Shown here one piece after another: positions 16,848 to 26,150 of a DNA stretch of 64,000 bases. The position numbers and the translations under genes are program-made. Origin of the DNA: Chitinophaga hostae (GTDB lineage: Bacteria > Bacteroidota > Bacteroidia > Chitinophagales > Chitinophagaceae); assembly GCF_018224885.1 (NCBI RefSeq), contig NZ_JAGTXB010000001.1:124001-188000 (forward strand). The letters run 5' to 3'. Below the pieces are notes generated by a model. It worked only from the letters and a program-made list of their open reading frames with translations, was not told where the DNA came from and did not search any database. Position 1 is the first letter of the stretch; each line of letters begins with the position of its first letter.

Positions 16848-18602
16848 TTACTTATAGTCTTCCTGTTGAGTCAGGTTACTGTTTTTCCTGATTTCATTGG
16901 CAGGAATGGGCAACAGGTAATTTTTCGCTTTATTAAATTTCCTGTCCTGGATGCTGAATACCCGGTATACAAACGGATGCCCGGTAATCATGGAGCCCAG
17001 TACTTCAATGCCTTTCGCATTTTCATTAAATGCTGTTTCCGCCACTCTCCATCTGCGGGCATCATAATAGCGATGCTCTTCAAATGCCAGCTCATAACGT
17101 CTTTCATATTTGATCACGTCCATCAGCGCTTCTCCGGAGGCGGTTGTGGCAGGCATTCCGCCACGCACACGCACCAGGTTCAAGGCCGCACGGGCTTTAT
17201 CGTCATGCCCGGTTTTATGCGCTGCTTCTGCATAGTTCAGCAAAATTTCTGCATAACGGAAAAAGATCCACGACTGATCTCCACGGAAGAATTGTGCATC
17301 CAGGTTTTTATCCATAAACTTACGCAGGTAATAGCCGGAATAGGTACCGTTCCAGTTTTCAATGGTACTGTTGCGGGTATCAAGTCCCCAAACGCTGTCT
17401 TTACCATTCAGCGCTTCGTATTTACCTGTTTGGATATAACCCTGAGGATCTATTTTAGCCGCATCAGAAGGACGAGGTTTCCATTTGGCGCCATCATATA
17501 GGATAGTAGCGTAAAAGCGGGGATCACGGTTTTCATACGGCGCTTTTGCCTGTGCTGTATTGCTCCAGGAAAAAGGCGTACCATCCTTCATCTGGTAACC
17601 CGTTACAAAATTCTCAATGGGTACATTGCCTCCCCAGTTATGATAACCGTTAGGACCATTGTACAGGTCGTGAGAAGTACCCAGCAAGGCTTTATCATAC
17701 TGCTTTATAAATATCAGCTCCGGGTTATCCTTATCCAGGAATACGCGGGTATAATTTTCGGTTGGGTTAGCCGTAGGCTGATAAAGGCTGTACATGTTCA
17801 GCTTTATGATGGTATCTGCTGCATCCATCGCCAGCTGGTAACGTGCGGTTTGATCGCCTGTCTTATATCCCATTTGCGCATTGGGAACATGACTGTCGTT
17901 AAACAAATCGCTGGCTGCAAAAAGTAAAATCCTCGATTTCAGCGCCATCGCAGCCCCGGCTGTTACCCTTCCTTTACTGGAAACAGCCTCATAAGATTTC
18001 GGTAATTGCTTTACGGCGAGGTCACATTCTGCGGTAATGAATTTTATACATTCATCAAAAGTGGCTCTTTTAATACTCAGGATATCCTGTTCATCACCTT
18101 TCACACTAAAGGTTTTAGTGATCAGCGGCACACCGCCATAGTGCTTCACCAGGAGGTGATAATACCAGGCGCGCATGAAATGCACCTCTCCCGTCATTCT
18201 TGTGCGCTGGCTTTCATCTGTGAATGGCACCGACGCTACTTTTTCCAGGAACATGTTACAATTGCGGATGGCTTTATAATGCAAATCCCATCTGGCAAAG
18301 TCGCCAATACCGCCCGGATCATCAGCAGAGGCATTTCCCTGTACCACCCTGGAAGTATTGTAGTCGTGGATAAAGCGGCTTTCGTCTGTCATGGACGATA
18401 GCATTACTTCAAGGAAACCAGGACGCATCTGTACATACAGGTCATTTACAAATGCCTGTACCAGCCCCACATCTTTCCAGACATCAGCTTCTTCATATTC
18501 TGTAAGCGGCTTCTTCTCGAGGAAGTCTTTGTTACAACCGATGGCAGGCGCAAATAATAAAAAGGCGCCCGCTATATACTTGATGATATTTACTTTCTTC
18601 AT
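16848..18602 (-). CDS. SusD/RagB family nutrient-binding lipoprotein
   Basis: A 584-residue outer-membrane lipoprotein. The signal peptide ends in AIGC (Cys23 acylated), followed by NKDFLEKKPLTEY, a typical SusD start. The N-terminal helical TPR-like part and the C-terminal SusD domain (ending in the RYYDARRWR region and a loop with LLPIPANEI) are both present. SusD proteins sit over the SusC barrel and bind oligosaccharide or other polymer fragments. It lies 10 bp downstream of the SusC gene. No glycoside hydrolase is next to it, so the substrate cannot be read from context. Confidence 0.95.
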   Translation of the reverse strand: MKKVNIIKYIAGAFLLFAPAIGCNKDFLEKKPLTEYEEADVWKDVGLVQAFVNDLYVQMRPGFLEVMLSSMTDESRFIHDYNTSRVVQGNASADDPGGIGDFARWDLHYKAIRNCNMFLEKVASVPFTDESQRTRMTGEVHFMRAWYYHLLVKHYGGVPLITKTFSVKGDEQDILSIKRATFDECIKFITAECDLAVKQLPKSYEAVSSKGRVTAGAAMALKSRILLFAASDLFNDSHVPNAQMGYKTGDQTARYQLAMDAADTIIKLNMYSLYQPTANPTENYTRVFLDKDNPELIFIKQYDKALLGTSHDLYNGPNGYHNWGGNVPIENFVTGYQMKDGTPFSWSNTAQAKAPYENRDPRFYATILYDGAKWKPRPSDAAKIDPQGYIQTGKYEALNGKDSVWGLDTRNSTIENWNGTYSGYYLRKFMDKNLDAQFFRGDQSWIFFRYAEILLNYAEAAHKTGHDDKARAALNLVRVRGGMPATTASGEALMDVIKYERRYELAFEEHRYYDARRWRVAETAFNENAKGIEVLGSMITGHPFVYRVFSIQDRKFNKAKNYLLPIPANEIRKNSNLTQQEDYK

Positions 18603-18612
18603 GGCACATTAA

Positions 18613-21600
18613 TTAAAAGGTTACGTTTAATCCCACATTGTAAATCTTGGTTTGTGGATAGAACTGTCCGCTACCACTGGGCGCTTCAGGGTCAAAAATT
18701 TTCACTTTGTCGATGGTGAGCAGGTTCTGGCCGCTTACATATACCCGCAGGTTTTGCAAACCGATCCTTTTGCAGAGTTGTCCGGGGAAATTATAGCCCA
18801 GATCCAGGGTTTTCAAACGTACATAATTGGTATTCCAGTACCAGAAAGTATTCTGACGGCTTACCCAGTACTCACGGTCACGGTCGTATGCTCTTGGCCA
18901 GGAGCCGTTTGGATTATCTTCTGTCCAGCGGTCTTCTACATATGCCATCGGGAAGTTTCCAATCAACCCAGACTCTGTGCGCAGGTATTGGCTCGCGCCG
19001 GTAGCACCCTGCCACAACATGGTAAAGTCGAAATTTTTGAACTTGGCAGTCATGGTTAAACCAAAGATCCAGGTGGGATTTTCTGTGCGGTCCTGCCGTA
19101 CACGATCCAGGTCATCAATGACTTTGTCGTCATTTACATCTTTAAAGATCACATCTCCGGCCCTTGCACCGCCAAGGTGTGGGCTCTTATCTACTTCATC
19201 CTGGTTTTTATAGATGCCGATTGCCTGGTAGTAAAGCGGTGCGCCGATCTGCTTACCGGTGGCCTGCTGGTATGCCGGGAGATTGGGCGTTTCATCAAAG
19301 AACAGGATTTTATTTTCCGCATGAGTAACAGTACCGATCACTTCATAATGGAACTTTTTGATATCGTTTTTATGGCTTAATACTAATTCGAAACCTTTGT
19401 TCTGCACTTTGGCAATGTTTTCCTGCGGCAGGGTCATACCGGTATAACCGGGCATAGACAAGCTGCGGCTTACCAGGATGTTTGATCTTTTGGTCATGAA
19501 GTAATCTCCTTCAAATGCCAGTTTATCGCCCAGTATTTTTGCTTCCACACCAAAATCGTAGTTGTTGGCAACTTCCCAGGTAATGCCTTCATTGGGTGAA
19601 CGGAGCTGGTAAAGACCTTTATTCAGATCGCCGCCAAACATAACACCGCCGCCGCTGAAGCCATAAGTACTCAGGTATTGGAAAGGATCGATCTGGTCAT
19701 TTCCCATTTGTCCCCAGGAAGCACGGAGTTTGAAGTAGTCGAGCGTATGGATGTTTCTTTTCCAGAAACCTTCATTAGACAACACCCAACCGGCAGACGC
19801 ACCGGGGAACAGCCCCATGCGACGGCCTTTTGGAAAGTTTTGCGAACCATCATACCGCATGTTATAATCAAACAGGTAAGTTTCCTTGTAGTTATAAGAT
19901 ATACGGCCAAAGTAGTTACGACGGGCATATTCAAAACCCGCTCCGCTGTTATTCTTTTCCTTATCACCACCCAAACTCAGTTGATCCAGTTTATCGCTGA
20001 TAAAGTATTTACGGTTGGCAGAAAAACCGTCATTTCTTAATGTGGATTGCTCGAACGCAACAAAGCTGCTGATATTGTGTTTGCCAAAGGAGCGCACATA
20101 ATTCAGCTTGAAGTTAACGGTGGTTTGGCGCAGGGTGGCATATTGCTCTGTCAGTTCCGGCGCGCTTACTCCCCTGGAGCCCGCATTGAGCTTGTGTGTA
20201 GGGTCATTTACATCTGCCAGGGTGTATAAGGTCCATGGTTTGATATACGATTTGTAGAAGTCAAAATTCTGGTCGTAAGCAAAACTTCCATCCACAAACA
20301 ATCCTTCTACCCATGGAATATTTACCACGGCAGACATGTTGGTATTGATCACATAGTTTTTATCGTTCGTATACCCGATAGCGTTAGTTCCGGTTACCAC
20401 CGGGTTGTCGCCATATTCAATATCGGGGCCGGGCAAACCATTTGGCCAGATTGCGTTTTCAGTAGGGCGGCCGCGCATCAGTGAACGGAAAATAGAACCG
20501 GCGCTGCGGGGAGGAAAATTCCTGTTTTCGAGGCGGCCGGCGAGGTCAAAGCGTAAACGGATGTAATCGTTTACTACCGCATCCAGGTTAGCGCGTACAT
20601 TCTGTTGTTTGTAGTTGGTAGCGCTATTTTTATAAATACCATCCTGGAATAAGGATCCCAGGGAAACGTAGTAGGACATTTTTTCTGTACCACCACTGAG
20701 CGACAGGTCATGCCTGTTTTGCAGTGAATATTTTTTGATGGCGGCATCATACCAGTTGGTGTTGGGATACAACCATGGGTCGGAGCCATCTCCAAATTTT
20801 TTGATCTGTTCATCTGTGTATTTCGGAGCATCGCCTCCATACTTTAAAATTTCATTGACCACCTTTGCATAGGTAGGCGCATCGGCCATTTTCGGAAGCC
20901 TGGTGGGCGTTACGAAAGATTGGTTAAAACCATAGCTCAGCGTAGGCTTACCACCTTTACCCCGCTTGGTGGTAACCAGGATAACGCCATTGGCTGCACG
21001 TGATCCGTAGATAGCCGCTGCCGCATCTTTCAGGATAGATACGCTTTCAATGTCGTTCGGGTTCATTCGCTCAAAACCATCACGGGGAAAACCATCGATA
21101 ACCACGAGCGGATTACTGTTGCCCAATGTACTACGGCCACGGATAAATATCCTGGAGCCATCGTACCCCGGTTCACCGCTGTTGTTTACCGCAATAATAC
21201 CAGGAATGCGCCCTACCAGTGAGTTGGAGATGTTTACGTTGGGAGATTGCTGCAGCTCTGCACCCTTCACCGAGGATACTGCACCTGTTTTGGTTACTTT
21301 CTTTTGCGTACCATAACCTACTACCACGTACTCATCCAACGTTTTCTGGTTTTCCTTCAATACCGCATTCAGGAGCGCTTTTCCTTCTACCCTTACTTCC
21401 TGCGGATCAAACCCGATGTATTGGAACACAAGCACCGCATCTTTTTTCACGTCATTTAAAACGTAATTTCCTTTTTCGTCGGTGGTGGCTCCTTTCTTGC
21501 TGTCTTTTACCAGCACCGTAACACCGGGCAACGGGTTGCCATTGATGTCTTTTACTTTTCCTTTAACAGTAAGATTTCCTTGTTGCCATACACTGGGTAA

Positions 21601-21681
21601 TGGCGCCCGCGCGGTAACCGCGCGTGTGGTGGTTGCAAAGAGGCATGCCAATAGCATAGCCTTTGCATAACGTGGATTCAT
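18613..21681 (-). CDS. SusC/RagA family TonB-linked outer-membrane transporter
   Basis: A 1022-residue outer-membrane protein with a signal peptide, a carboxypeptidase-regulatory-like beta domain (about 37-110), the SusC motif DEYVVVGYGTQKK, a TonB plug domain (about 120-235, with IRGRSTLGNSNPLVVIDG), and a long beta barrel ending in the terminal aromatic of YNVGLNVTF. No extra STN domain is present, so no linked anti-sigma control is expected. It works with the SusD lipoprotein encoded 10 bp downstream and takes its energy from TonB/ExbBD, which lie elsewhere. The upstream gap holds imperfect direct repeats that may be regulatory. Confidence 0.96.
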   Translation of the reverse strand: MNPRYAKAMLLACLFATTTRAVTARAPLPSVWQQGNLTVKGKVKDINGNPLPGVTVLVKDSKKGATTDEKGNYVLNDVKKDAVLVFQYIGFDPQEVRVEGKALLNAVLKENQKTLDEYVVVGYGTQKKVTKTGAVSSVKGAELQQSPNVNISNSLVGRIPGIIAVNNSGEPGYDGSRIFIRGRSTLGNSNPLVVIDGFPRDGFERMNPNDIESVSILKDAAAAIYGSRAANGVILVTTKRGKGGKPTLSYGFNQSFVTPTRLPKMADAPTYAKVVNEILKYGGDAPKYTDEQIKKFGDGSDPWLYPNTNWYDAAIKKYSLQNRHDLSLSGGTEKMSYYVSLGSLFQDGIYKNSATNYKQQNVRANLDAVVNDYIRLRFDLAGRLENRNFPPRSAGSIFRSLMRGRPTENAIWPNGLPGPDIEYGDNPVVTGTNAIGYTNDKNYVINTNMSAVVNIPWVEGLFVDGSFAYDQNFDFYKSYIKPWTLYTLADVNDPTHKLNAGSRGVSAPELTEQYATLRQTTVNFKLNYVRSFGKHNISSFVAFEQSTLRNDGFSANRKYFISDKLDQLSLGGDKEKNNSGAGFEYARRNYFGRISYNYKETYLFDYNMRYDGSQNFPKGRRMGLFPGASAGWVLSNEGFWKRNIHTLDYFKLRASWGQMGNDQIDPFQYLSTYGFSGGGVMFGGDLNKGLYQLRSPNEGITWEVANNYDFGVEAKILGDKLAFEGDYFMTKRSNILVSRSLSMPGYTGMTLPQENIAKVQNKGFELVLSHKNDIKKFHYEVIGTVTHAENKILFFDETPNLPAYQQATGKQIGAPLYYQAIGIYKNQDEVDKSPHLGGARAGDVIFKDVNDDKVIDDLDRVRQDRTENPTWIFGLTMTAKFKNFDFTMLWQGATGASQYLRTESGLIGNFPMAYVEDRWTEDNPNGSWPRAYDRDREYWVSRQNTFWYWNTNYVRLKTLDLGYNFPGQLCKRIGLQNLRVYVSGQNLLTIDKVKIFDPEAPSGSGQFYPQTKIYNVGLNVTF

Positions 21682-22241
21682 GCTACAAGTGATTTAGAGT
21701 GATGAAATTTTGGTTTGCCGTTTAGTTTTTATTGTCAACTAAACAATTATTCATATAACAAATGATTTTGGTGATCAGATTATGATTTACTACACGGGCT
21801 TGCTATTAGTTAAGATGCAACTGCAGAACAAGTGATTATTGTGATCAAATTTTGGTTTTGCTTTAGGTTTTCTTTGTTTACAAAAAGGATTTTATCGCGC
21901 TACAAAATGAATAATGATAATTGTATTCCCTATTCGTTTGTCAGTTTTTCAATTCAATAAAAACGTGAAATATTGTCCTTGTAAGTTATTCAGAAAACCG
22001 TTAATTATTTTCTAAAAATAAATGTCCCCAGTACGGTTATTTTTAAAATTTCTAACTTTAAAAGAGAATATTATGATTCTGGTTGTTCAATGATACAAAT
22101 CTCCGGCGCCGCTGTTGCGAAATGTAGCGTTACTCCCTAATTATCAAGCATAAAAAAGAGAAGACCACCATTCTCATATATAGTAACTAACCCGTTCCTG
22201 CCAACGTTATAGCAACTCCAAACCTATATTAATTAACACCT
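21682..22241. other. Divergent 560-bp regulatory gap between SusC and a lipoprotein gene
   Basis: AT-rich, with no gene recognised. An imperfect direct repeat of about 37 bp occurs at 21689-21726 and 21831-21867, both containing GTGATxAAATTTTGGTTT, with a weaker third part at 21761-21787. A 7-bp stem (GTTTAGT and ACTAAAC) lies at 21720-21744. The 12-mer CCAACGTTATAG at 22201-22212 also occurs before the next lipoprotein gene at 24059. These are candidate control sites for the two divergent genes; I cannot assign a regulator. Confidence 0.5.
22201..22212 (+). promoter_or_regulatory. Shared 12-mer CCAACGTTATAG before a lipoprotein gene (copy 1)
   Basis: The 12-mer starts 41 bp before the start codon of the 580-residue lipoprotein. 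The same 12-mer, followed by a similar AA, is found 33 bp before the 218-residue lipoprotein gene. Shared spacing suggests a common promoter element, possibly for an alternative sigma factor. Confidence 0.35.
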
Positions 22242-23984
22242 ATGGTTAAGAAATACCTATGGATGCTTGCAGTACCTGTATACATCCTGATTGCATGCAA
22301 TAAAGACATGGCCACCACCGGTAACCCGCCTCCTGTAACACCGCCGGTAAAATCGCCGATCTCTGACAAACAGGTGAGCAGCGCCATCCAGGGCAACGTG
22401 GTGGATGAACAAAATAAGCCATTGGCGGGCGTACAGGTAAAATGCGGAGATGTTACTGCCACTACCGATGCAGCCGGCAGCTTCTTCTTCGGCAAGGTAA
22501 ATGCGAACCAGATGGCGGCAGTAGTAACGGCACAAAAAAATGGCTACTTCAATGGCAGCCGGACATTTCACATTGCCGCCGCCGATAAACTACAGTTTGT
22601 ACAAATGCAGCTGTTACCTAAAAAGGCCGCCGGCACCTTCGTGGCCAGCACCGGGGGGACTGTAAATACATCCAATGCACAATTCACATTTGCAGCACAA
22701 CAGGTATTAGGACCGGACAACAAACCGTATTCCGGTAAAGTATCCCTGCTATACGCTCCCATCAACCCTGAACGGGCCGATTTTGCGGATATCATGCCCG
22801 GCGACCTGCGTGGTATCACTAACAGCAATACTATCGTAGGACTCCAGTCATTTGGAATGATGGCGCTGGAACTGCAAAGCGAAGGCGGAGAAAAACTTCA
22901 TCTCGATACCTCCAAACAGGTATCGTTTAAAATGACAATCCCCACCAGCTTACAAAACACCGCTCCGCCCACCATCCCATTATGGTATTTTGAAGAGGTA
23001 TCCGGTGTTTGGCGGCAAGAGGGTAGCGCCACCAAAACCGGTGACAGCTATTCGGGTATCGTAAAACACTTTTCCTTCTGGAACCTTGATATGCCATTCC
23101 CGCTGGTGAACTTCACCGCTACCCTGGTAGATGCCCATAACACCCCCTTGTCCAACGCAGCCGTAAAGCTCAAAAGGGCCAACGGAAGCGCTACCTATGG
23201 CTATACCAATGAAAATGGCACGGTTAGCGGGGATATTCCAAAAAACGAAACACTCACCCTGGAAGTGATGAGCAAATGCAATATGGTAGTTGATACCAGG
23301 AACATTGGTCCCTTTAACGATCACACCGATATTGGGATCCTGAGAGTGACCGTACCGAACAATGAATACCTATACTTCAGCGGAGCCGTAGCATCCTGTA
23401 ACAATATGCCGGTTCAAAATGGCCTTGTCAGTATCAGCCTCGGGGGCACCACGTATCGCTCCAATATTGCTAACGGGCAATACAGCATTAGTATCCTGCG
23501 CTGTGTTACCACCCAGGTAACCGCCATTATAAATGCCGTGGATCAGGACGCCAACAAAATGTCGACCAACACCAAACTGGTTACCACCGGCAACTATATC
23601 ACTAATTTAAGCGCCTGTGATGTAATACTGGCGGACTTTGTGAATAGTCTGCTCAATGGACAAACGGCTAATTATACCGCCACGGACTCCATTTCCCTGT
23701 ATAACTTAGGCTCCGGGTATTTGCTGAGCGCCGCCAGGAAAACCAATCGTGATTTTATAGACTTCCAGGTAAATGACATGACAGTAGGAACGCATGCTAC
23801 AAGTATTGCTTTAACCAACAACGGAAAATATTATAGTGGCAACGGTACCTACACGCTTACCCAGTCCGGTACATTGGGCGGTTACCTGGCAGGCACATTT
23901 ACATCGAGTGTAAAACCAGACTCCACCCAAAACAACGGCCCCTTTCCTTTTACGGGTAGCTTCCGCATAAGAATTACGCAGTAA
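22242..23984 (+). CDS. Lipoprotein with carboxypeptidase regulatory-like domain
   Basis: A 580-residue secreted protein. The signal peptide ends in a lipobox (LIAC, about residue 19). Residues 45-110 form a carboxypeptidase-regulatory-like domain (IQGNVVDEQNKPLAGVQVKC and onwards), and similar Ig-like beta modules seem to follow, for example around FTATLVDAHNTPLSNAAVKL (residues 287-306). The rest is beta-rich with no catalytic motif I recognise. It is probably a surface-exposed or periplasmic binding or structural lipoprotein. It is transcribed away from SusC and ends in its own terminator. Confidence 0.8.
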   Translation: MVKKYLWMLAVPVYILIACNKDMATTGNPPPVTPPVKSPISDKQVSSAIQGNVVDEQNKPLAGVQVKCGDVTATTDAAGSFFFGKVNANQMAAVVTAQKNGYFNGSRTFHIAAADKLQFVQMQLLPKKAAGTFVASTGGTVNTSNAQFTFAAQQVLGPDNKPYSGKVSLLYAPINPERADFADIMPGDLRGITNSNTIVGLQSFGMMALELQSEGGEKLHLDTSKQVSFKMTIPTSLQNTAPPTIPLWYFEEVSGVWRQEGSATKTGDSYSGIVKHFSFWNLDMPFPLVNFTATLVDAHNTPLSNAAVKLKRANGSATYGYTNENGTVSGDIPKNETLTLEVMSKCNMVVDTRNIGPFNDHTDIGILRVTVPNNEYLYFSGAVASCNNMPVQNGLVSISLGGTTYRSNIANGQYSISILRCVTTQVTAIINAVDQDANKMSTNTKLVTTGNYITNLSACDVILADFVNSLLNGQTANYTATDSISLYNLGSGYLLSAARKTNRDFIDFQVNDMTVGTHATSIALTNNGKYYSGNGTYTLTQSGTLGGYLAGTFTSSVKPDSTQNNGPFPFTGSFRIRITQ

Positions 23985-24004
23985 CTGCCGGCGCCATGCA
24001 TGTT

Positions 24005-24041
24005 AAAAAGCCATTAGCTTTATCGCTAATGGCTTTTTTTT
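24005..24041 (+). terminator. Intrinsic terminator after the 580-residue lipoprotein gene
   Basis: Stem AAAAAGCCATTAGC (24005-24018) pairs with GCTAATGGCTTTTT (24025-24038) across a 6-base loop and runs into a T tract. It lies 20 bp after the stop codon. Confidence 0.85.
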
Positions 24042-24058
24042 GCATAAATTTATACTTC

Positions 24059-24070
24059 CCAACGTTATAG
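24059..24070 (+). promoter_or_regulatory. Shared 12-mer CCAACGTTATAG before a lipoprotein gene (copy 2)
   Basis: Identical to the 12-mer at 22201-22212. It lies 33 bp before the start codon of the 218-residue lipoprotein and just after the terminator of the previous gene, the place expected for a promoter. Confidence 0.35.
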
Positions 24071-24091
24071 TAATATTAAGTACATCGTTGT

Positions 24092-24748
24092 ATGGAAAAA
24101 CGTTACTTTCTCCTGGCTATCCTTTCGACAATTACGTTGCTGTTTTCCTGTAGCAAGGAAAAGAGCGATGAAGGTGATGGAACGCGTCCACCCAGCAGTA
24201 CTTGCGACTATGCTCCTTATACACATGGCTCCTCCTTTTCCTACATGAACGTAAACAGTGCGAAAGATACCATTAAATACACCTTTACCGTTTCAGGCGA
24301 CACCACCATTAATGGGAATGTGTACAAAATAGTGGGCAACGACAGTGTATTTACCTGCTCCAACTGTAAAGACGGTATTTATACACAGATAGCCAGTATC
24401 CTTACCTTCCAGGGATACAGGGCCGATGACCTGAAGCTCACCTACCTGAAAGATAACGTTGCGGCAGGCGCTACCTGGCGTGATACTATTACGGTGAATA
24501 ATGGGGGCGCTAATACTTCCGGGATCCTGGAATTTACCATTACCCAGAAAGATTTTACAAAAACAGTCAATGGTAAAGACTATGCGGAAGTCATCGCAGT
24601 AAGAATGGATGCCTATGCCATTGTATTCAATAACCCCGTGTCTGTAGGCACCATCTCCACCAGCTACTACGGCAAAGGCATTGGTTTAATAGAGGCCGAT
24701 CAGTTGCATGATACCACTACCATCCTCTCCTATACTTTACAACCTTAA
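24092..24748 (+). CDS. Hypothetical lipoprotein
   Basis: A 218-residue secreted protein with a lipobox (LLFSC, about residue 20). The mature part begins with a Ser/Lys/Glu linker, then a beta-rich domain (residues 40-218) rich in Thr, Asn and Tyr. A CSNCKDG segment near residue 90 holds two close cysteines. I do not recognise the family. It ends exactly where the converging DacB-like gene ends (0 bp between stops). Confidence 0.75.
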   Translation: MEKRYFLLAILSTITLLFSCSKEKSDEGDGTRPPSSTCDYAPYTHGSSFSYMNVNSAKDTIKYTFTVSGDTTINGNVYKIVGNDSVFTCSNCKDGIYTQIASILTFQGYRADDLKLTYLKDNVAAGATWRDTITVNNGGANTSGILEFTITQKDFTKTVNGKDYAEVIAVRMDAYAIVFNNPVSVGTISTSYYGKGIGLIEADQLHDTTTILSYTLQP

Positions 24749-26041
24749 CTAATAATCTTTCCATACCATGGTGAGCAGGCGCTCTACCGCCTTCCTTATT
24801 CCGGAAGCCGTTTCGTGATGATTATTTACCATTACACTAAACACGAGCGTTTTATTCTTTTTGGTGACCAGGTAGCCGCTCAACGCCACCACTCCATTTA
24901 AGGTTCCTGTTTTGGCATGTACAAACTGTTGCTTATAATAATTTCTCAAAGTCCCTTTTCCTCCTGTCGGGAATATTTCCCAGAGCCGTTCCTGTGGATA
25001 CTGTTGCTTTATCAGGGAGAGTACCGACACAAAATCACGGGGTGTAAAAAGATTATAACGGGACAGCCCGGAACCATCTTCCCATTGCGGCGGGTGTGGT
25101 AGTACTTTTAAATCGTTCAACAGCAGGTAGTCGATCATACGATTGGTGCTAATGGTATCCCACAACCGGGACGAGGCCATCATCAACGTTTGTTCCGCAA
25201 AAAAGTTATCACTGCGATGCATCATCGGAATAAAAAGTGAATCTGCAGGAATGCTTTTCAGGATTTTGAATGTTGCCCGGGGAGGTATAACGGCTATCCC
25301 TATACGTTTATGCAGGGTGTCTTCCAGCCTTTGGCGCATATCCTGCACTGAACCGGTAATAAACGGTACTTCTGCCGCTGTTGCTGTTTTATCCTTTGGG
25401 TTATATTTCAGGAAGAAAAAATTGCTGCGTTCTTCCCTGGTGGTGATCGCCTCGCTGAGGGTATCATCTTCCGTAATATCCAGATCATAAAATGCAGGCG
25501 TAATGCTGTTACTATCCAGGTGATGACGGATGCGGACCACATTACCATACATCGGCCATTCCGTGAGTTCGGGCTGATAATCATCCGCATAATCGCCCCA
25601 GGCCCAGCCCGGGCCATAGCGCAGGTTGGCATTTACACCCTGTACCAGGTAAATCTTTTTAGTGGTTTGCTGCAACAGCCTGAGGAGTGGCTGGTAAGTA
25701 TAGTCGGGATGAAGAAAGGATGGATCTCCCATTCCTTTTACAAATAATGCCGTATCATTTTCATAGTAACGCGCTGCGGGCAGCGAATCGCCGAGTAACT
25801 TCAGTCCTGCATACAATGAAAATATTTTCATATTGGAAGCAGGTGTAAAAAACTTATTATCCTGGTACTGATACCAGTATTTCCCGGTAGCAGGTTCATA
25901 TATACAGATGCCCACGTGGGCCTGTTCCATAGGCGCTTTCGATAATAATTCCGACGCTGCCCATTTTTTTATAGCAGCTACCTGTGCGGAAGCCATTGCC
26001 ATTGTAAACAGTGCCGTTATTACCAGGACAATTCTTTTCAT
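24749..26041 (-). CDS. dacB: D-alanyl-D-alanine carboxypeptidase, DacB/PBP4 type
   Basis: A 430-residue secreted serine enzyme of the S13 family, which trims or cleaves crosslinks in periplasmic peptidoglycan. All three penicillin-binding motifs are visible: SxxK as Ser69-Asn-Met-Lys72 (PASNMK), SxN as RSDNFF, and KTG as HAKTGTLNG. A signal peptide (residues 1-19, ending ASA) is present. Length fits the family. It lies downstream of the second Gfo/Idh gene but is separated from it by a long inverted repeat. Confidence 0.93.
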   Translation of the reverse strand: MKRIVLVITALFTMAMASAQVAAIKKWAASELLSKAPMEQAHVGICIYEPATGKYWYQYQDNKFFTPASNMKIFSLYAGLKLLGDSLPAARYYENDTALFVKGMGDPSFLHPDYTYQPLLRLLQQTTKKIYLVQGVNANLRYGPGWAWGDYADDYQPELTEWPMYGNVVRIRHHLDSNSITPAFYDLDITEDDTLSEAITTREERSNFFFLKYNPKDKTATAAEVPFITGSVQDMRQRLEDTLHKRIGIAVIPPRATFKILKSIPADSLFIPMMHRSDNFFAEQTLMMASSRLWDTISTNRMIDYLLLNDLKVLPHPPQWEDGSGLSRYNLFTPRDFVSVLSLIKQQYPQERLWEIFPTGGKGTLRNYYKQQFVHAKTGTLNGVVALSGYLVTKKNKTLVFSVMVNNHHETASGIRKAVERLLTMVWKDY

Positions 26042-26049
26042 GAATGGAA

Positions 26050-26143
26050 ATTACGAATTACGAATTATGAATTACGGATTTGCCGGTAGATTATCGTAAA
26101 TAAACACCAGCAAATCCGTAATTCGTAACTCGTAATTCGTAAT
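26050..26143. repeat. Long inverted repeat, ATTACGA-word family (copy 2)
   Basis: Arms of 37 bp (26050-26086 and 26107-26143) with three mismatches and a 20-base loop. Each arm carries tandem ATTACGA words ending in ATTACGGATTTG. It fills the gap between the dacB start and the Gfo/Idh stop, 7 bp from that stop. Confidence 0.9.
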
Positions 26144-26150
26144 GCTTTTA

